Shown: positions 46,950-59,781, numbered from the stretch's first letter. The stretch: 64,000 nucleotides of DNA from Chloroflexota bacterium (GCA_021787985.1 JAJYLG010000006.1:1-64000), one strand, 5' to 3'. Notes: generated by a model not told the origin, from the letters alone. Numbers and translations are program-made.

Positions 46950-48268
46950 GATGGGCGCGGGCGCTCGTGGTTGTGCTGGTGCTGTCGGTCTTGGGCGGGC
47001 TGGTGGCGCTTGCGCCGCCCGCAACGGCGCGCGCCGCGGAGTTGGTCGTCACCTCGACGCCGCAGCCGCAGAACCTCTTTCCGGACGGGGTGCTTTTCAC
47101 CATCGCGGCGCGCTCCGACCAGCCGATCCGGTCGGTGCGGCTCACCTACAGCCTGGAGCCTGGTGGCATCCCCGTTGGAGCAGACGCGCAGTTCGAGCCT
47201 GGCGTGCAGGTCACGGCGCAATATCGGTTGCGGACGAGCGCGAACTACATCCCGCCCGGCAAGGTGATCACCTACCACTGGGAGCTGAAGGACGCCGCCG
47301 GCAACACGGTGACCACGCCGGACGCCCGGTTCCGCTACGATGACACGCGTTTCCAGTGGCAGGAAGCGCGCTCGGGGAACGTGGTGCTGCACTACTACAA
47401 GGGGGGTGCGGCGGGGGCGCAGCGCCTGGCCGCCGCCGGCGCCCAGGGCGTGGCGCGGGCCGAGGACCTCGAGGGCGTGCGGGTTCCGTTCGCGCTGAAC
47501 GTCTGGGCGTACGCCACGGAGCCCGACCTGCTCGTGGCGCAGCAGCACCAGAGCGCCGCCACCGACCCGGGCGTGCTGGGACAGGCGTTCGAGCCGGATA
47601 CGCTGCTCTCGCTCGTCACCAACTTCGACGACCCGGTGGCGCACGACACCCTCCGCCACGAGCTGACGCACCTGGTCACGGCCTACGCCGTCTCTGGCCC
47701 GTACGAGCAGCTTTTCCCGATCTGGCTGAACGAGGGCATCTCCGTTTACATGCAGGGTGACCCGAACGACGTCGGTTACGTGGACGCGTTCCAGGCGGCG
47801 GTCAAGTCGGACCGGATCGTCTCGCTGGTCCAGCTTCAGACGTTGCGATCGAGCGACATTGGCCTGTTCTACGGCGAGTCGTACGAGGTCGTGAAGTTCC
47901 TCGTGGACCGGTACGGCAAGGCGAAGCTGGCGCAGCTTCTGTCCGTGTACAAGCAGGGCTCGACCGACGATGGCGCGTTTCGCCAGGTGTACGGGACGGA
48001 CCGCGCGGGGGTCTACCAGCAGTTCCGCGAGAGCCTGCGGCTGCCGACAGCACGACCCACGCCGACAGGCCAGCCGTCGTCGAGCACGGGCCGGACCGGC
48101 GACGCGCGGGCCCCAGTCGCTACGACGGCGGGTCACGGTGCAGGGCGCGCGATCATCGCCGTTCTGATCTTCGCGCTGGGCGCGCTGGCGGTCGCGCTGG
48201 TGGCGCTGCTGGTGGCGCTGGTGTGGTCGCGGGCCAGCGCGGCGCGGCGCCCGCCGGGTGGGGCGTGA
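46946..48268 (+). CDS. Secreted peptidase MA-like zinc metalloprotease
   Basis: HDTLRHELTHLVTAYAVSGPYEQLFPIWLNEGISVYMQG (HExxH plus downstream E); N-terminal signal and C-terminal TM. Confidence 0.8.
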   Translation: MRWARALVVVLVLSVLGGLVALAPPATARAAELVVTSTPQPQNLFPDGVLFTIAARSDQPIRSVRLTYSLEPGGIPVGADAQFEPGVQVTAQYRLRTSANYIPPGKVITYHWELKDAAGNTVTTPDARFRYDDTRFQWQEARSGNVVLHYYKGGAAGAQRLAAAGAQGVARAEDLEGVRVPFALNVWAYATEPDLLVAQQHQSAATDPGVLGQAFEPDTLLSLVTNFDDPVAHDTLRHELTHLVTAYAVSGPYEQLFPIWLNEGISVYMQGDPNDVGYVDAFQAAVKSDRIVSLVQLQTLRSSDIGLFYGESYEVVKFLVDRYGKAKLAQLLSVYKQGSTDDGAFRQVYGTDRAGVYQQFRESLRLPTARPTPTGQPSSSTGRTGDARAPVATTAGHGAGRAIIAVLIFALGALAVALVALLVALVWSRASAARRPPGGA

Positions 48269-48287
48269 GCTGCCTGCGGCAGGCGGG

Positions 48288-49082
48288 CTAGCGGCCGGGG
48301 AGGTAGAGCCGCGGCGCGGTGGACGGCTGCGCGGTCTGCAGGGCGGACGGTCCGCCCGCGGCGGAAGGAAGCTGGATCGGGGTCGCGCTGCCCGTCGTCT
48401 GCGAGCGGGCGACCGGCAGCGCGGCGGCACGCAGGACCGACGCCACGTACTCGTCATCCGGCAGCGCGCCCGTGATCAGGGAGCGGCCGTTGATGAGCGT
48501 CGCCGGCACGGCCACGATGGCGAAACGCTGCAGCAGGGCGGGGAACTCGGTCGCTTCCACGATCTCTACGCGGATGCGGGTCGACTCGAGCGCCATGCGC
48601 CAGGCGAGCACGGCGATCGGGGGGCTGTAGGGACAGGGCGGGGTCACGAAGACCTGCAGGTGCACGTCATCCTGCACGCGCCTGAGCCGGTTGCGCGCGG
48701 CGGTCGAGAGCAGCGGCTGGCCGCGGGAGGCGTCGACCAGCACCTGGACGAACGCGCCGAACAGCCCGCCCGCCGGGATGCCGTAGTACGAAAGCGGCCG
48801 GTTGCGCACGCCGCGGATCACGGTGCAGGGCACGCCGAAGACGTGCAGCCGGCGCTCGAGTTCGGGCTCCTCGCCCCGGACGTGCGCGCGCAGCGTGATG
48901 CGGTCTGACAGCGCGGCCAGCTCGGCCAGCAGCTCGCCGGTCGGCCCGCAGTACTGGCAGGGCTCGCGCCCGGGCACGATCAGGCCCACCTCGCGCTGTG
49001 TGAAGTAGTCGAGCTTCACACCGCCGGTCAGCTCCTGGGCGAAGCGCTGACGCAGGTGCTCGCGGTCGGACGGAGGGATCAG
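48288..49082 (-). CDS. Protein disulfide oxidoreductase (tandem thioredoxin-like, PDO-type)
   Basis: Two redox motifs: EPCQYCGPT and TPPCPYSPPIAVLAWRMA; start codon uncertain (overlaps next gene). Confidence 0.75.
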   Translation of the reverse strand: MIPPSDREHLRQRFAQELTGGVKLDYFTQREVGLIVPGREPCQYCGPTGELLAELAALSDRITLRAHVRGEEPELERRLHVFGVPCTVIRGVRNRPLSYYGIPAGGLFGAFVQVLVDASRGQPLLSTAARNRLRRVQDDVHLQVFVTPPCPYSPPIAVLAWRMALESTRIRVEIVEATEFPALLQRFAIVAVPATLINGRSLITGALPDDEYVASVLRAAALPVARSQTTGSATPIQLPSAAGGPSALQTAQPSTAPRLYLPGR

Positions 49083-49705
49083 GGCGCGACCTCCCCGGTG
49101 TCGCCGCCAGTGTTGGAGCGCCGATTGCCGAGCGCCCGCCAGGCGAGCCACAGTCGTTGGAGCGCCGTCAGATTCGTGAGCACGGCGAGAACCCAAAGCG
49201 CGGGCACCGCGAGCCCTGCCAGCAGCGCCAGCGCCAGCAGCACCACCCGCTCGGCACGGGTGAACAGCCCCTCGCGCAGTTGTACGCCCAGGGTCTCGGC
49301 GCGCGCCCGGACATAGCTCACGCCGATCGAGCCCAGCAGGGCGGCGATGATGACCAGCGAGACGACCTCGTCGTGGCGGAAGTGCCAGGAAAGCCCGCAG
49401 AGCACGGCCGCTTCGGAGAGCCGGTCGAGCGTCGCGTCGTACACGGCGCCGAAGGCGCTCACGCGGCCGGTGGCGCGGGCGAGCGCGCCGTCGAGCAGGT
49501 CGAGCGCGGAGAAGCAGAGCAGGACGGCTCCCGCCCAGCGCAACGCTCCGGAGGCGGCCAGCGCGCCGGCGAGCACGTTTCCGAGGAAGCCGATGGTGGT
49601 GACGCCGTTGGGCGTGACGCCGAGGCGGGCGAGCGCGCGCACGGGTGGGTCGAGCAGCCGGCGCGGCGCGCGGTGTGGCAGCAGGCCGGAAGGCAGCCTA
49701 GGCAC
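49079..49705 (-). CDS. CDP-alcohol phosphatidyltransferase (PgsA/PI-synthase-like)
   Basis: DGALARATGRVSAFGAVYDATLD matches DGxxAR-x8-Gx3Dx3D. Confidence 0.88.
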   Translation of the reverse strand: MPRLPSGLLPHRAPRRLLDPPVRALARLGVTPNGVTTIGFLGNVLAGALAASGALRWAGAVLLCFSALDLLDGALARATGRVSAFGAVYDATLDRLSEAAVLCGLSWHFRHDEVVSLVIIAALLGSIGVSYVRARAETLGVQLREGLFTRAERVVLLALALLAGLAVPALWVLAVLTNLTALQRLWLAWRALGNRRSNTGGDTGEVAP

Positions 49706-50867
49706 TCGTCTGCTCCAGCTCGCGCGGACCGCCGGCCGTGGCGTGGCTCAGCGCCCGTTCGTAGAGCAGCCGCTCGTAATAGGAGAGCACGCGCTGGGCG
49801 ATGCGGTCCCAGGAGAAGTCCTCGGCGCGCAGGCGGGCGTTGCCGGCGATCTCGTCGCGCTGTTCGGGCGAGTCGATGAGCTGGGCGAGGGCGGCGGCCA
49901 TGGCGCCGTGGTCCTTGGGCGTGAACAGCAGCCCATCAAGGCCGTGGGTCACCACCCAGGCGAACCCCTCGATGTTGGAGGCGACCACCGGCAGCCCGGC
50001 GGCCATCGCCTCGAGCAGCACGTAGCCCTGGCTCTCCATGCCGGTGTTGGGTGCGCAGAAGATGTCCGCGCTTTGCAGGTAGCGGAGCTTGTCCTCCTCG
50101 CTGACGCGCCCGGTGAAGATCACGTCCTCATAGCCGGCGGCTCGCATCGCCTCGGCGTAGCGCCGCCGGCCGCGCCCCTCGCCGACGACGATCAGGCGCG
50201 TCTCCGGGTAGCTGGCCTGCAGCAGCGCATACGCGCGCAGCAGGTACTTGAGACCCTTGCGCTTCTCGAACCGGCCGATGAAGAGGATGTTGATGCGTCC
50301 GTCCCGCAGCTCGGGAAACGGCTGGACGGGCGTAACGTACGCGCTCAGGTCGATCCCGTTGGGGATGATGTTGTAGTAGCCGGGGAAGTAGCGAGCGGCC
50401 AGGTGCTCGGCCGGCGGCGAGACGGCGACCTTGCCATCGAGCTTCTTGAACCAGCGTTTGAGCAGGCGCCGGGTGTAGGAGTAGAGACGCAGCCCGCCCT
50501 CGCGCGCCGCGTGGAAGGTGCCGACGTTGACGGCCGACGAGAAGCGCAGGAAGAGGATCGGCAGGACGGGCATCAGCGGCTCGTGGACGTGGACCACGTC
50601 GAACCGGTGTTCGGCCAGGAAGCGCTTCACCTGGCCGCTCAGCCGCAGGGAGATGGCGATGCGCGCGACCGAGCCGCTGGCCGGGACGGGCCACGGCCTG
50701 CCGATGACATAGGTCTGCTCCGGCCAGCCGGAGATCTCGTGGCTGGCCGGCCCGACGATCGCGACTTCGTGCCCGCGCGCGACGAACTGGTCGCGGAGCT
50801 GGCGGACGTGCGCGTTCACCCCGCCCGGCACCGCCAGGTCGTAGGGGGACACCAGGGCGATGCGCAT
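49698..50867 (-). CDS. GT4 glycosyltransferase, PimA-like
   Basis: MRIALVSPYDLAVPGGVNAHVRQL...DVVHVHEPLMPVLP...NIIPNGIDLSAY...LFIGRFEKRKGLKYLLRAYALL...MESQGYVLLEAMAAGLPVVASNIEG. Confidence 0.88.
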   Translation of the reverse strand: MRIALVSPYDLAVPGGVNAHVRQLRDQFVARGHEVAIVGPASHEISGWPEQTYVIGRPWPVPASGSVARIAISLRLSGQVKRFLAEHRFDVVHVHEPLMPVLPILFLRFSSAVNVGTFHAAREGGLRLYSYTRRLLKRWFKKLDGKVAVSPPAEHLAARYFPGYYNIIPNGIDLSAYVTPVQPFPELRDGRINILFIGRFEKRKGLKYLLRAYALLQASYPETRLIVVGEGRGRRRYAEAMRAAGYEDVIFTGRVSEEDKLRYLQSADIFCAPNTGMESQGYVLLEAMAAGLPVVASNIEGFAWVVTHGLDGLLFTPKDHGAMAAALAQLIDSPEQRDEIAGNARLRAEDFSWDRIAQRVLSYYERLLYERALSHATAGGPRELEQTSA

Positions 50868-51625
50868 CAGGTGGTACTCCGCGGCTGTCGGGTGACGGCG
50901 CGGCGGATGGGCTTCCAGACGACCTTTCGCGGTGTGGCGAGCAGCCCGCGGTACTGCTGGCGGACGATGTTGCCAATGCCTAGCTCGCGCCACGCGGGAT
51001 GGCGCAGGTTCTCGGCGCTCGTCTCGCGGCGTTCCAGCGCGGCCCGCAGGTCGGCCGCAGTGTGGCCGTCGAACCGGGTCACGGCCGAGCCGACCGCCTG
51101 GAGGAAGTGGGCGTCTGAACCGCCCGTGGCCGCCATACGCCAGCGCTCGTTCAGTCGGCGGGCGCGCGCTTGCGTCACCCGTCCGGCGGGGCTCATGTTG
51201 GCCAGCTCGATCCCGTCGAACCAGATGCTGTCGTTCTCCACGGCAAGCACGCGCTCGATGCCATGCCGGCCGATGCTGCGTGTGAGCCAGGAGAGCGGGT
51301 GCGGGATCACGGCCAGACCACCGGCCGCGTGGATGGATTCGATCGTGCGGGACAGGGACTTGAGGCTCGGGATCGGGCGGTCTACGAACAACGCAAGCAG
51401 ATGACCCTCGATGGTGGTGACCTCGATGCCGGTGACGACCTCGAACCGCCAGCGGCCGCGACGCGCCCACGCCTCGCGCGCCGCCAGCGCGCCGTCGATG
51501 TCGTCGTGGTCGGTCACGGCGATGACGTCGAGATCAGTGCGTTCCTGCACGTAGTCGAGGAGCGCGTCGGGGCCCGCCATGCCATCGCCGGCGGCGGTAT
51601 GAATCTGGAGGTCGGCGGTTGCCAC
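50867..51625 (-). CDS. PHP-domain phosphoesterase
   Basis: ADLQIHTAAGDG...VIAVTDHDDIDGALAA...AVIPHPLSWLTR...GGSDAHFLQAVG. Confidence 0.85.
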   Translation of the reverse strand: MATADLQIHTAAGDGMAGPDALLDYVQERTDLDVIAVTDHDDIDGALAAREAWARRGRWRFEVVTGIEVTTIEGHLLALFVDRPIPSLKSLSRTIESIHAAGGLAVIPHPLSWLTRSIGRHGIERVLAVENDSIWFDGIELANMSPAGRVTQARARRLNERWRMAATGGSDAHFLQAVGSAVTRFDGHTAADLRAALERRETSAENLRHPAWRELGIGNIVRQQYRGLLATPRKVVWKPIRRAVTRQPRSTT

Positions 51626-51652
51626 GCTCTTAGTATAGGGGCGGTGAACGTC

Positions 51653-52525
51653 TCATCCGGTCGGGTCGCCATCCCACATCGGGTGCAGCACGGACCACTG
51701 TCCGGGGTCGCGGCGTAGGCTCGCTTCCAGCCACTCGGCGATCACGCTCAAGTTGGCATCGATCGCCGCGGCTCGGTCGGTGGCGCGGAGCGGCTGGAAG
51801 GCGACGTCGAACCGGGCGTAGAAACGCCGCGGGCCGAGCCGCCCGCACGATACGAGCACGACCGGCGCGCGGAACCGCATCGCCAGCTCTACGGGCCCGG
51901 GGGGCAGTCGTACGGGCGCGCCGCAGATCGTCACCGGGACCCCGCCGCCCGTCACGTCGCGGTCGGCCAGGACGCCGATGAGGCCGCCGTCGCGGAGGTG
52001 ACGGACGGCAGCGAAGGCGCCGTGACGGTCGGCCGCCGTGAAGCGGTTGCCCTGGTGCGAGCGGAGCTGGACCATGAACCGGAAGAGCGGAGGCGGCTCC
52101 AGGCGTTCGATGAGGCCGAGCCAGGTGCGACCGAACGCGGGCAGGCACTGCAGGAGGAACTCCGCGTTGCTGAAGTGGGCGCTGGTGAGCATCGCCGGGC
52201 CCTGGGCGAGGACCTCGCGGAACGCGTCTTCTCCCTGGAACGCGATCTCCGCCCGTACCGCTTGCGGCGTCATGCGCGGCAGGCGCGCCATGTCGGCCCA
52301 GTACCAGGCCGCGTTCCGGAAGATGCGCCGCACGTGGCGCTCGCGTGCGGCGGCCGGCACGCGCGGGCCGCTGACCCGCGCCACGTTGGCGCGGACGGCA
52401 CGGCGGCTCGCGCCATTCAGCGCGTAGGCGAGCAGTCCAACACAAGATGCTAGCGGATACAAGGCCACGGCCGGCAGGCGGCCCGCGACGCGCATCGCCA
52501 CCGCCAGCAAGGCGTAGCGCAGCAC
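51653..52525 (-). CDS. LpxL/HtrB-like lysophospholipid acyltransferase (PatA-like)
   Basis: RNAAWYWADMARL...AMLTSAHFSNAEFLLQCLPAFG...GVLADRDVTGGGVPVTICGAPVRLPPGPVELAMR. Confidence 0.85.
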   Translation of the reverse strand: MLRYALLAVAMRVAGRLPAVALYPLASCVGLLAYALNGASRRAVRANVARVSGPRVPAAARERHVRRIFRNAAWYWADMARLPRMTPQAVRAEIAFQGEDAFREVLAQGPAMLTSAHFSNAEFLLQCLPAFGRTWLGLIERLEPPPLFRFMVQLRSHQGNRFTAADRHGAFAAVRHLRDGGLIGVLADRDVTGGGVPVTICGAPVRLPPGPVELAMRFRAPVVLVSCGRLGPRRFYARFDVAFQPLRATDRAAAIDANLSVIAEWLEASLRRDPGQWSVLHPMWDGDPTG

Positions 52526-52528
52526 GTG

Positions 52529-53443
52529 TCAGGCGCGAGGCTCTTCGGCCAGGCGACCCGGCGGTACGGGGACGGCCGCGGGCGCGCCCTGCCACATACG
52601 CCGGAACATATACCACTGGTCCGGGTATGCCCGCACCACCTGCTCCAGCGAGTGCATGATCGCCTGCGTGAGCTCGTGCACGTCCCGCTCCTCATCGTTC
52701 GTGTGCGGGGTGGCGATGCGTGTATCGACGATGGTGCGCCACGGCCGCGGCCCTCGCTGGGGGATGAACGCCACCGGGACGACGCGCGCGCCGGTCATGC
52801 GGGCGATGCGTGCCGGTCCCGCCGGGACCTCGACCGGCGCGCCGAAGAAGTCGACCCGCACGCCCTGGCCGGGAGTCGGCCGATCGATCAGGATGGCGAG
52901 CGCCTCGTTCCGTCGCAGGGCGCGCACGATCGCGAATGCGCTCTTCTCCATCGGGATGATCTTCATTCCGCGGGTGCGCCGCGATCCGACCACCATGTCG
53001 TTCAGCTTGTCGTGCTGGAACGTCTCAGCGATGACGTTGAGCGTGTAGCCGTGAGCGGTGAAGAACGCCCCACCGGAGTCCCAGTTGCCGAAGTGCATCA
53101 GGACGAAGATCAGGCCCTTGCCTTCGGCCAGCACCTCGTCGATGAATTCCCAGCGATCGAACTCGGCCAGATCGCGCACGCGCTCGGGCTCGAGAGTCGG
53201 GTCGTGGATGAAGTCAGCGAGATAGCGCGCATAGTTCCGCATCATCTCGCGCGCGACCCAGCGCACGGTCGCCTCGTCCGCGTCCGGCAGGACGTGGCGC
53301 GCGTTGTCGATGGCGTTCTCCCGCTTCTCGGTCCAGACAAGGTACACCAGCTCGGCGATACGCCGCGCGACGAACTGCGCGACCGGGCGCGGGGCGATAC
53401 GGCCGAGGGCGTTGGCGAGCCGCCAGAGGAAGTACAGGATCAC
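52529..53443 (-). CDS. Second LpxL/HtrB-like acyltransferase
   Basis: NYARYLADFIHDP...GLIFVLMHFGNWDSGGAFFTAHG...AILIDRPTPGQGVRVDFFGAPVEVPAGPARIAR. Confidence 0.87.
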   Translation of the reverse strand: MILYFLWRLANALGRIAPRPVAQFVARRIAELVYLVWTEKRENAIDNARHVLPDADEATVRWVAREMMRNYARYLADFIHDPTLEPERVRDLAEFDRWEFIDEVLAEGKGLIFVLMHFGNWDSGGAFFTAHGYTLNVIAETFQHDKLNDMVVGSRRTRGMKIIPMEKSAFAIVRALRRNEALAILIDRPTPGQGVRVDFFGAPVEVPAGPARIARMTGARVVPVAFIPQRGPRPWRTIVDTRIATPHTNDEERDVHELTQAIMHSLEQVVRAYPDQWYMFRRMWQGAPAAVPVPPGRLAEEPRA

Positions 53444-53453
53444 GCCGTCTCTA

Positions 53454-54539
<1,086 letters not shown>

Positions 54540-54845
54540 CCTGGGAGACGCTCCTTTCGCTGCGGTCGGCAGGTGCGGGGATGGGAAGAAGGGATGTCGG
54601 CGGGCCGACGCAGCGTGCTCGGGCGGAGCGCGGCCCCGCCACGGCACCATGCGCTAGTCTATCAACGCCCTGCGCGGCGCTCAAACGGACGGGTCGGGTC
54701 GCCGCCCACCGGATACGGTCCCTTTGCGCCGCTCGGTGGCGGCTCGGCGGCCGGTTTCGACTGCCGCCAGCGCGCACGCGGCGAGCGCGCGGCGGCCGGC
54801 GTGGTCCGCCCCCTGTTCGCTGGCCGATGCTCGGGGGTCTGCTGG

Positions 54846-55925
54846 CTACAGGCATCCCGTGTGCGAGTTCGGCCACGCCCCGCTGGTAGAGCCGTACTCG
54901 GTGATGGCCCAGCAGATGTGCCCGTTCTCGAAGAGCTGGTACTGCCAGTTGTAGACCTGGGAGTAGGTCGTTTCCTCCGCCTTCGGCGCCCCCAGCCATC
55001 CCGCCGGCCCGCCGTTGTCGTTCACATAGACGGTCCAGACGAAGTCTCGCACGACGTACGCGTGGCCAACGTTCAGGCCCTGGATGATGTGCGCGTGGTC
55101 CACGGGATACGCAGACCCGTCGTCGAAGTCCTCCATCCAGGAGTTGCCCGCCCGATAGGGGGCCAGGCTGCAGCCACCCGGCGAAGGGCAGCCGTTCGTC
55201 CGCAGGTAGACCGGCCCCACCTTGGGCGGACTGGCGAACGCGCCGCCCAGCCGCAGGTACTCGGCGTGGATATCGCCGCAGCCCGGATCGCCGAAGCAGA
55301 AGCCGATCCAGACGTTGGTGGATTGGTAGTAGATGCCCGTGTGCAAGCCCGTCTGGCCGTCCATCGGCTCGGGCAGGACCGAGGGATTCGTGTCGTTGCT
55401 CGCGTAGCCGCCTTGCTGCTCGTTGTAGTGCAGGTGCGGGCCGTTGCATTGGGGCTCTGTATACCCAGTGTGCCCGCTTCGGGCTAGCAGGTCCCCTTGC
55501 GCGAGTTGAGCTCCGGGCAGCACGCTTACCGAGCCTAGCTGCAGGTGGGCATAGGTCACATGCCGATAGGCCCCGAGCGACCTGTCGTACCACTTGGTGA
55601 TCACGGCGCGCCCACGATTGCCCCCAACGCAGGCGTCCTCCGTGACAACGAGCGCGACCACCTCCGAGTCAGTGGTCGCGTAGACGTTCGTCCCCTCCGG
55701 CAAACCGAAGTCGACCGCGTACCAGTGGTATTTCGCGCAGCTATGCCCACCGCCTGGGTCGTTGCAGTAACCGCCCGTGACCTGATAGCTGCTCCCCGCG
55801 CCCCAAGGCGCCTTGCGCAGGTAGGGGTCATGACGGTGGCTGGCCGGCGCCGGGGAGCTCGCGAGCGCCCAGACGAGCAGCGCCAGGCAGGCCGACGGCC
55901 AGAGAGGGAGAAACCGTCGCATCAC
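54846..55925 (-). CDS. Secreted M23-like peptidase with LGFP-like C-terminal region
   Basis: YHWYAVDFGLPEGTNVYATTDSEVVALV...VTYAHLQLGSVSVLPGAQLAQGDLLARSGHTGYTEPQCNGPHLHY; C-terminal WLGAPKAEE. Confidence 0.8.
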   Translation of the reverse strand: MMRRFLPLWPSACLALLVWALASSPAPASHRHDPYLRKAPWGAGSSYQVTGGYCNDPGGGHSCAKYHWYAVDFGLPEGTNVYATTDSEVVALVVTEDACVGGNRGRAVITKWYDRSLGAYRHVTYAHLQLGSVSVLPGAQLAQGDLLARSGHTGYTEPQCNGPHLHYNEQQGGYASNDTNPSVLPEPMDGQTGLHTGIYYQSTNVWIGFCFGDPGCGDIHAEYLRLGGAFASPPKVGPVYLRTNGCPSPGGCSLAPYRAGNSWMEDFDDGSAYPVDHAHIIQGLNVGHAYVVRDFVWTVYVNDNGGPAGWLGAPKAEETTYSQVYNWQYQLFENGHICWAITEYGSTSGAWPNSHTGCL

Positions 55926-56830
55926 CGACCTCCCGGCAAGCTGCGCAACGTTGCCACCACAGCGGCCGCCGGCACGGCGGAACCGAGCGGGCGCATGTCG
56001 CGGTGGGGAACCGGGACATCGGGCGGCAGCGCGCGGTCAGACAGATCAAAGTTCGCGAGGATGACGTACTTCGTGGCCGTGGAGAAGACCACCCCCCCGC
56101 GGCGGGCCTCCGGGGCGGTCACGCCCTGCGGGCCGTCGATGCAGCCGGTCACGGTCCGGCCTCCCACCAACGAAACCGGCGCGACCTCGGCCGTCCTCTC
56201 GGGCGCCGGGCCGCAGTAGATGACGCCCAGGGCCACGGGCACCAGGCCTATGGACACCTGTCGGTGGCGCGGGTCGGTCACCGCGACCTGCTCACCGGGG
56301 GCTGCGAGAAAGATGAGCGTCCCCCCCGGCTCCTGCTCCGACGCGGACGAGCCCGGCTCAAGCCGTGCTACTGAACCGGGAGGCACGCATAGCCCGTAGC
56401 CGTAACGGGGAAAGCGCAAGGGCTGCCAGCCCGCGGGGCATTGCAGCGGCCCTGGCGGCAGCGGGACGACGTCCAGTGCTGGAGGGCTCCCCGGCGCGGG
56501 CGGAAGCTTGGCGGGGATCGCACCTGCGATGGGCAGAAGCTGCACCACGGTGCCAGGCGCCGGCGTGGGGCGCGCGACGTCAGCGCGGCATTGCCAATCG
56601 CCCGCCGGCGACAGCTCCACCGGCGTGAACCCATTGACACACTGAAACCGAACGGTCCCGGTGAGCGGCGTGCCGCTGGGCGATGCGCTCACGGTAGGCG
56701 TCGGGCTGGCGCCCCTCTGCCCGCCAGGCAGGCCCGTCTGCGCACCGCGGCCGCCCCCACCGCAGGCGGCCAGCAGCGCGAGCGTCACGGTCAGGAGCGG
56801 CAAGACTCGCGGGAATCGCGAGGACCTCAC
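55922..56830 (-). CDS. Putative lipoprotein, Pro/Thr/Ser-rich N-terminus
   Basis: Lipobox VTLALLAAC; ATGA overlap with downstream M23-like gene. Confidence 0.6.
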   Translation of the reverse strand: MRSSRFPRVLPLLTVTLALLAACGGGGRGAQTGLPGGQRGASPTPTVSASPSGTPLTGTVRFQCVNGFTPVELSPAGDWQCRADVARPTPAPGTVVQLLPIAGAIPAKLPPAPGSPPALDVVPLPPGPLQCPAGWQPLRFPRYGYGLCVPPGSVARLEPGSSASEQEPGGTLIFLAAPGEQVAVTDPRHRQVSIGLVPVALGVIYCGPAPERTAEVAPVSLVGGRTVTGCIDGPQGVTAPEARRGGVVFSTATKYVILANFDLSDRALPPDVPVPHRDMRPLGSAVPAAAVVATLRSLPGGR

Positions 56831-56868
56831 GTCGCACCTCCCATCCAGTCGGCCGAACGCGTTCTTGA

Positions 56869-58557
<1,689 letters not shown>

Positions 58558-58704
58558 CTCGCGGTACCGTATCTAACGGCGAGGTTGCGCGGCCGCGCGT
58601 CCGAGTCAGCGGGACCGGATCATCGGGCGGACGTGGGTCACGGCGCGAGCATGGTGGTGCTGGCGAGCTGCCGCGTGCGCGTGCCGGCGCGGCGGCGGTA
58701 GGCT

Positions 58705-59379
58705 GTGCACATGGTGTACGACTTCCACTTGCACTCGAGTCTGAGCGGCGACGCCGAGCTCGGCCCGGTGGAGCTCGCGCGCCGGGCGATCGTCGCCGGC
58801 TACCGCGCGTTCGCCATTACCGACCACGCCGCGCTCGGCACGGTGCCCCGGGTGGTGGCGGAGCTACGCGCCGACGTGGAGTTGGCGCGCAGCGAGTGGG
58901 GGGTGCCGATCTTCGCCGGCGTGGAGCTGACGCACGTCCCGGCAAGCGCCGTGGAGCGCTGCGCGCGAGAGGCACGCGACGCCGGCGCGGAGATCGTGAT
59001 CTGCCACGGCGAGACCGTGGCCGAGCCGGTGCAGCCGGGAACCAACATCGCGGCCATCCAGTGTGGGCTGGTGGATGTCCTGGCACACCCCGGGCTGCTC
59101 ACCGTCGAGGATGCGCACGAGGCGGCCCGACGCGGCGTCTTCCTGGAGCTATCGAGCAAGCCCGCGCACGCGGTCGCGAACGGGCGCGTCGCCCGTGTGA
59201 CGAAGGAAGCCGATGCGGCTCTCCTGGTGAACTCCGACAATCATCTGTTCGACTTCCTGAGCGAACAGCGGTGCCGGGACGTCGTGCTAGGCGCGGGGCT
59301 CAACGAACAGGACCTCGACGCGATCCTGCGCGTGAACCCCGAGCGCCTGCTCCGACGCCTGGGTCTTGCAGTGCCGTAG
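58705..59379 (+). CDS. PHP-domain histidinol-phosphatase-like protein
   Basis: VYDFHLHSSLSGDAELGPVELARRAIVAGYRAFAITDHA...VDVLAHPGLLT...LLVNSDNH. Confidence 0.87.
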   Translation: MHMVYDFHLHSSLSGDAELGPVELARRAIVAGYRAFAITDHAALGTVPRVVAELRADVELARSEWGVPIFAGVELTHVPASAVERCAREARDAGAEIVICHGETVAEPVQPGTNIAAIQCGLVDVLAHPGLLTVEDAHEAARRGVFLELSSKPAHAVANGRVARVTKEADAALLVNSDNHLFDFLSEQRCRDVVLGAGLNEQDLDAILRVNPERLLRRLGLAVP

Positions 59380-59402
59380 AGCGGGGCCCTGCCCCGCGCG
59401 AC

Positions 59403-59546
59403 TCAGGCCGCCTTGACGATCTTGAACATCTTCGTCCCGCAGGACGGGCAGACGCCCTGCATGGCGGGCTTGCCGTTCTTCATCGTGACCTTCTTGGCGT
59501 CCTTCATCTCGCGTTGGGCGCGGCACTTCAGGCAGTAGGCTTGCAC
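59403..59546 (-). CDS. DUF5679-like small zinc-ribbon protein (47 aa, absent from supplied ORF track)
   Basis: VQAYCLKCRAQREMKDAKKVTMKNGKPAMQGVCPSCGTKMFKIVKAA, GTG start, two CxxC pairs. Confidence 0.85.
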   Translation of the reverse strand: MQAYCLKCRAQREMKDAKKVTMKNGKPAMQGVCPSCGTKMFKIVKAA

Positions 59547-59781
59547 GGATTGGCCCTCCTTGACGCGTTTCTCGGCGCCGGCAGACGGCGGCTGAAGCTG
59601 GGCCGCACGTCTCCGAAGCTAGCGCGCCGGTTGCACGAATAATTCGCCGAATCCAGCCCGCTGTCAAGTGAAGCTGCCCGCGGGCTCCGCCAGCGCGCCC
59701 GCCGAGCCTGCCTGCGCGGCGCATGCGGACAGCCGGTTCGTGATCGCCAGCAGCCGGTCCGCTGGTGGTGGACGGACCGGG

